NCBI RefSeq assembly: GCF_003576645.1
Contig: NC_044930.1
Coordinates: 6,126,711 to 6,190,710, forward strand
Source: Ipomoea triloba
Lineage: Eukaryota; Streptophyta; Magnoliopsida; Solanales; Convolvulaceae
DNA length: 64,000 bases
Direction: 5' to 3'
Position numbers and translations under genes: made by a program. Shown in pieces: positions 62,067 to 64,000 of the stretch (within the stretch, counting starts at the first letter, position 1; each line of letters opens with the position of its first letter). The notes under the pieces were generated by a model. It did not search any database. It was not told where the DNA came from and saw nothing but the letters and a program-made list of their open reading frames with translations.

Positions 62067-63155
62067 GAGTAAATACCTAAAATGGTCCCTCAACTATAGC
62101 TAAATTCACAAATTGGTCCTCGACTATTGATTGAAACCAATTACATCCTTTAACTTTTCAATTTTGACACAATTTTGTCCTCCGTTAATCTCACCGTTTG
62201 TTGACCGTGAATTCGAAGGACATAGTGGTAATTTCAGGTGCTCCCTGCATTATCCCTTCACTTGGTCGTTATAAGATTTAGGAGGAGCCCTAGTTGTTCT
62301 TCATTTCAGGTGTTTTGCTCGAAGCAGTCCTTCTCAACACTGGGAATCTTGTGCTGAGAGAGAGGTCAAATCTGTCGAATATAATCTGGCAAAGCTTCGA
62401 TGATCCCACATATCCATGGCTCCCAGGTGCAAAACTGGGCTACAATAAGCTTACAGGCAAGTCCCTGCAGAAACTTTCTTCTTGGAGAAATGGTGAAGAT
62501 CCTAAGCCTGGGCCGTTTAAAGTTGTCGCAGAAGAGTAGCAAATTTTTTTTTGGTCATTAGAAGAGTAGCAATTGTTTCTCAAGTGGAACATGTCTAAAG
62601 AGTACCAAGAAAGTGGACAACTTCATGGAGGAACATTTTGCCTTTTTCCTGAACTGGGTTACACTTTGAGTTTCAGTTCGGACACAAATGAGAACCAAAC
62701 ATATTTCAGCTACTCAGTTCATCACAACCAGGATGTATTGTCAAGACTGGTGATTGATTCTTCTGGAGAGCTCAAGCAGTTTATGTCTTTAAGGGCCAAA
62801 TACAATTGGACTAAAGTTCTTACATGTACTGCCAAGAAAAAAGTTGAAATTTATGGTTTGTCTGGTGGATTTGGCATCTATGACGACGAGAATGTTTCTT
62901 CCCCGTGCAGATATTTCGAAGGTTTTGATCCATTGAAAAGTACTAATGACAACACCCCAGGTGAAGGGATAATGCAGGGAGCACATAAAATTACCACTAT
63001 GTCCTTCGAATTCACGGTCAACAAACGGTGAAACTAACGGAGGACGAAATTGGGTCAAAATTGAAAAGTTAAAGGATGTAATTGGTTTCAATTAATAGTC
63101 GAGGACCAATTTGTGAATTTAGCTATAGTCAAGGGACCATTTTGAGTATTTACTC
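62067..63155. mobile_element. Pack-MULE carrying a receptor-kinase fragment
   Basis: The termini GAGTAAATAC and GTATTTACTC start inverted repeats of nearly 200 bp (62067-62263 and 62957-63155) with few mismatches, including the shared TCACAAATTGGTCCTCGACT. Identical 9-mers TAGTTTAAT lie outside at 62058-62066 and 63156-63164. A 9-bp duplication with long inverted repeats is the hallmark of Mutator-like elements. The interior is not transposase but a piece of a host receptor-kinase gene, which makes it a Pack-MULE. Confidence 0.92.
62310..62956 (+). pseudogene. Captured G-type lectin S-receptor-like kinase fragment
   Basis: G-type lectin (S-domain) receptor kinases are membrane receptors; this piece covers part of the extracellular region only. 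The first part (62310-62538) matches the end of the bulb-lectin domain: LNTGNLVLRE, IIWQSFDDPT, and LSSWRNGEDPKPGPF. Two stops follow, near 62537 and 62568. The second part resumes in the same family with FLKWNMSKEYQESGQ, a diverged S-locus glycoprotein domain, and VEIYGLSGGFGIYD..SSPCRYFEGFDP, where the family has a Cys-rich consensus; here several of those Cys are replaced. No kinase domain, transmembrane segment or start is present. Confidence 0.88.
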
Positions 63156-63164
63156 TAGTTTAAT

Positions 63165-64000
63165 TGAAGGTTCAAAACCTAATCATGCACAGTGTAAACC
63201 AACTTCAAATACAATCATAACCGTACATAAGGTTATGGTTAAGATTCAAATCAGGTGTATTACAATTGCGATTAAAATTTTTTATGTTGGCAAACCATGA
63301 ACCATCGGTTATGGTTTGAACCAAACAATTCACATTTATGAACATTTTTTTTTAAATAATAATAAATGTCCTAACAAGCTAGGACCATGAGTTGACAATC
63401 CACTTTAGTACTTCCAAATTTTATTTCGTTTTGGTAAAACTAAGTGCAAGTCTTTTATTTTTTTAATACATAAATTTTAATACTTTAAAAATTAAAACTT
63501 AAATACAGAATTAAAAATTTTAAAATATTGAATTCAACATGTTTATTTAATTCATATTTAAAATTCAAATTCAAATAATTAGTTGTATTTAAATTTTAAA
63601 TTATTTAAAAAAAAATGTTAACCAATAGTTCATGAATTGAAATTACTGATTCATGAAACATCTATAACGGCATAATAACAGTTCAAGTTATAATTCTAGT
63701 CAATGATGAACCTTTAGTCATTGTTTCTAAATTGTGAACTATATCAAATTGAATACAACCAACTATGTGTTTTGTTAAGCTCTAGAACAGAGATAGCGAA
63801 ACTCTAAAATTAAATTGAAATGATAAATTTTTTACCATCAATTTAACATAACCTCCGCCCACCCCTAACCTAACACAATCATTGACTCACTATTGTCAAG
63901 GACCAAATAATAAAAAGATTTTTTTTTTTTTAAAAAAAAAAAAGTTACCATCATAACATAGGTCAAATTAACATTATAGCTATAAAATTTTCAAGCCGTT
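63165..64000. other. AT-rich end of window, no gene seen
   Basis: Words such as GGTTATGGTTTGAACC near 63308-63323 suggest an old repeat, without clear edges. No coding frame was supported. Confidence 0.55.

Overview
This window is nuclear DNA from a flowering plant, most likely a core eudicot. The background is AT-rich. Genes carry many short introns with GT..AG borders, and the proteins match Arabidopsis-type families along their whole length. Much of the space between genes is MITEs, solo LTRs, SINEs and microsatellites. I cannot fix the species from sequence alone. No rRNA, tRNA, CRISPR or operon-like structure was seen. Gene models were spliced by hand and checked for phase continuity.

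Layout. 1-3300: low-complexity DNA, one unrecognised open frame and a SINE-like repeat. 3621-14752 (+): a complete 17-exon PROTEOLYSIS6 (PRT6) N-degron E3 ligase, about 2031 aa, with a foldback element in intron 14. 15161-15637: a hAT-like MITE. 18653-22557 (-): a seven-exon three-repeat MYB (MYB3R3/5 type, about 546 aa) with several AACGG motifs upstream. 25250-26854 (-): two-exon TIM9. 27213-30915: a transposon cluster with a long inverted repeat, two adjoining Harbinger-like MITEs (one split by a solo LTR) and a MULE-type foldback. 31579-35447 (+): a 13-exon KIN-10 kinesin with a C-terminal helix-hairpin-helix. 35620-37845: a decayed Ty1/copia element without reverse transcriptase. 39079-45258 (+): a 14-exon TORMOZ/UTP13 WD40 protein with an expanded C-terminal repeat and one GC-AG intron. 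46070-49736 (-): a DUF4378 protein resembling TON1-recruiting-motif (TRM) proteins, convergent with TORMOZ. 50262-52302 (+): a PPR pseudogene split near its start by a solo LTR and also internally deleted. 55102-56693: a second solo LTR of the same family in the opposite orientation. 57000-64000: gene-poor, with a SINE, a hAT element rich in GCCTAGGCG, and a Pack-MULE at 62067-63155 carrying a decayed S-locus-type lectin receptor kinase fragment.

Themes. MYB3R factors bind MSA elements (core AACGG) in G2/M genes, mitotic kinesins are typical targets, and TRM proteins act with TON1 in cortical division arrays, so three cell-division genes lie within about 31 kb. PRT6 (protein turnover and oxygen sensing), TIM9 (mitochondrial import) and TORMOZ (18S rRNA processing) are housekeeping genes with no evident functional link to one another. 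The most informative unusual features are the Pack-MULE, the two-step destruction of the PPR gene, the two solo LTRs with unrelated palindromes at the same place, and the repeat expansion at the TORMOZ C-terminus.
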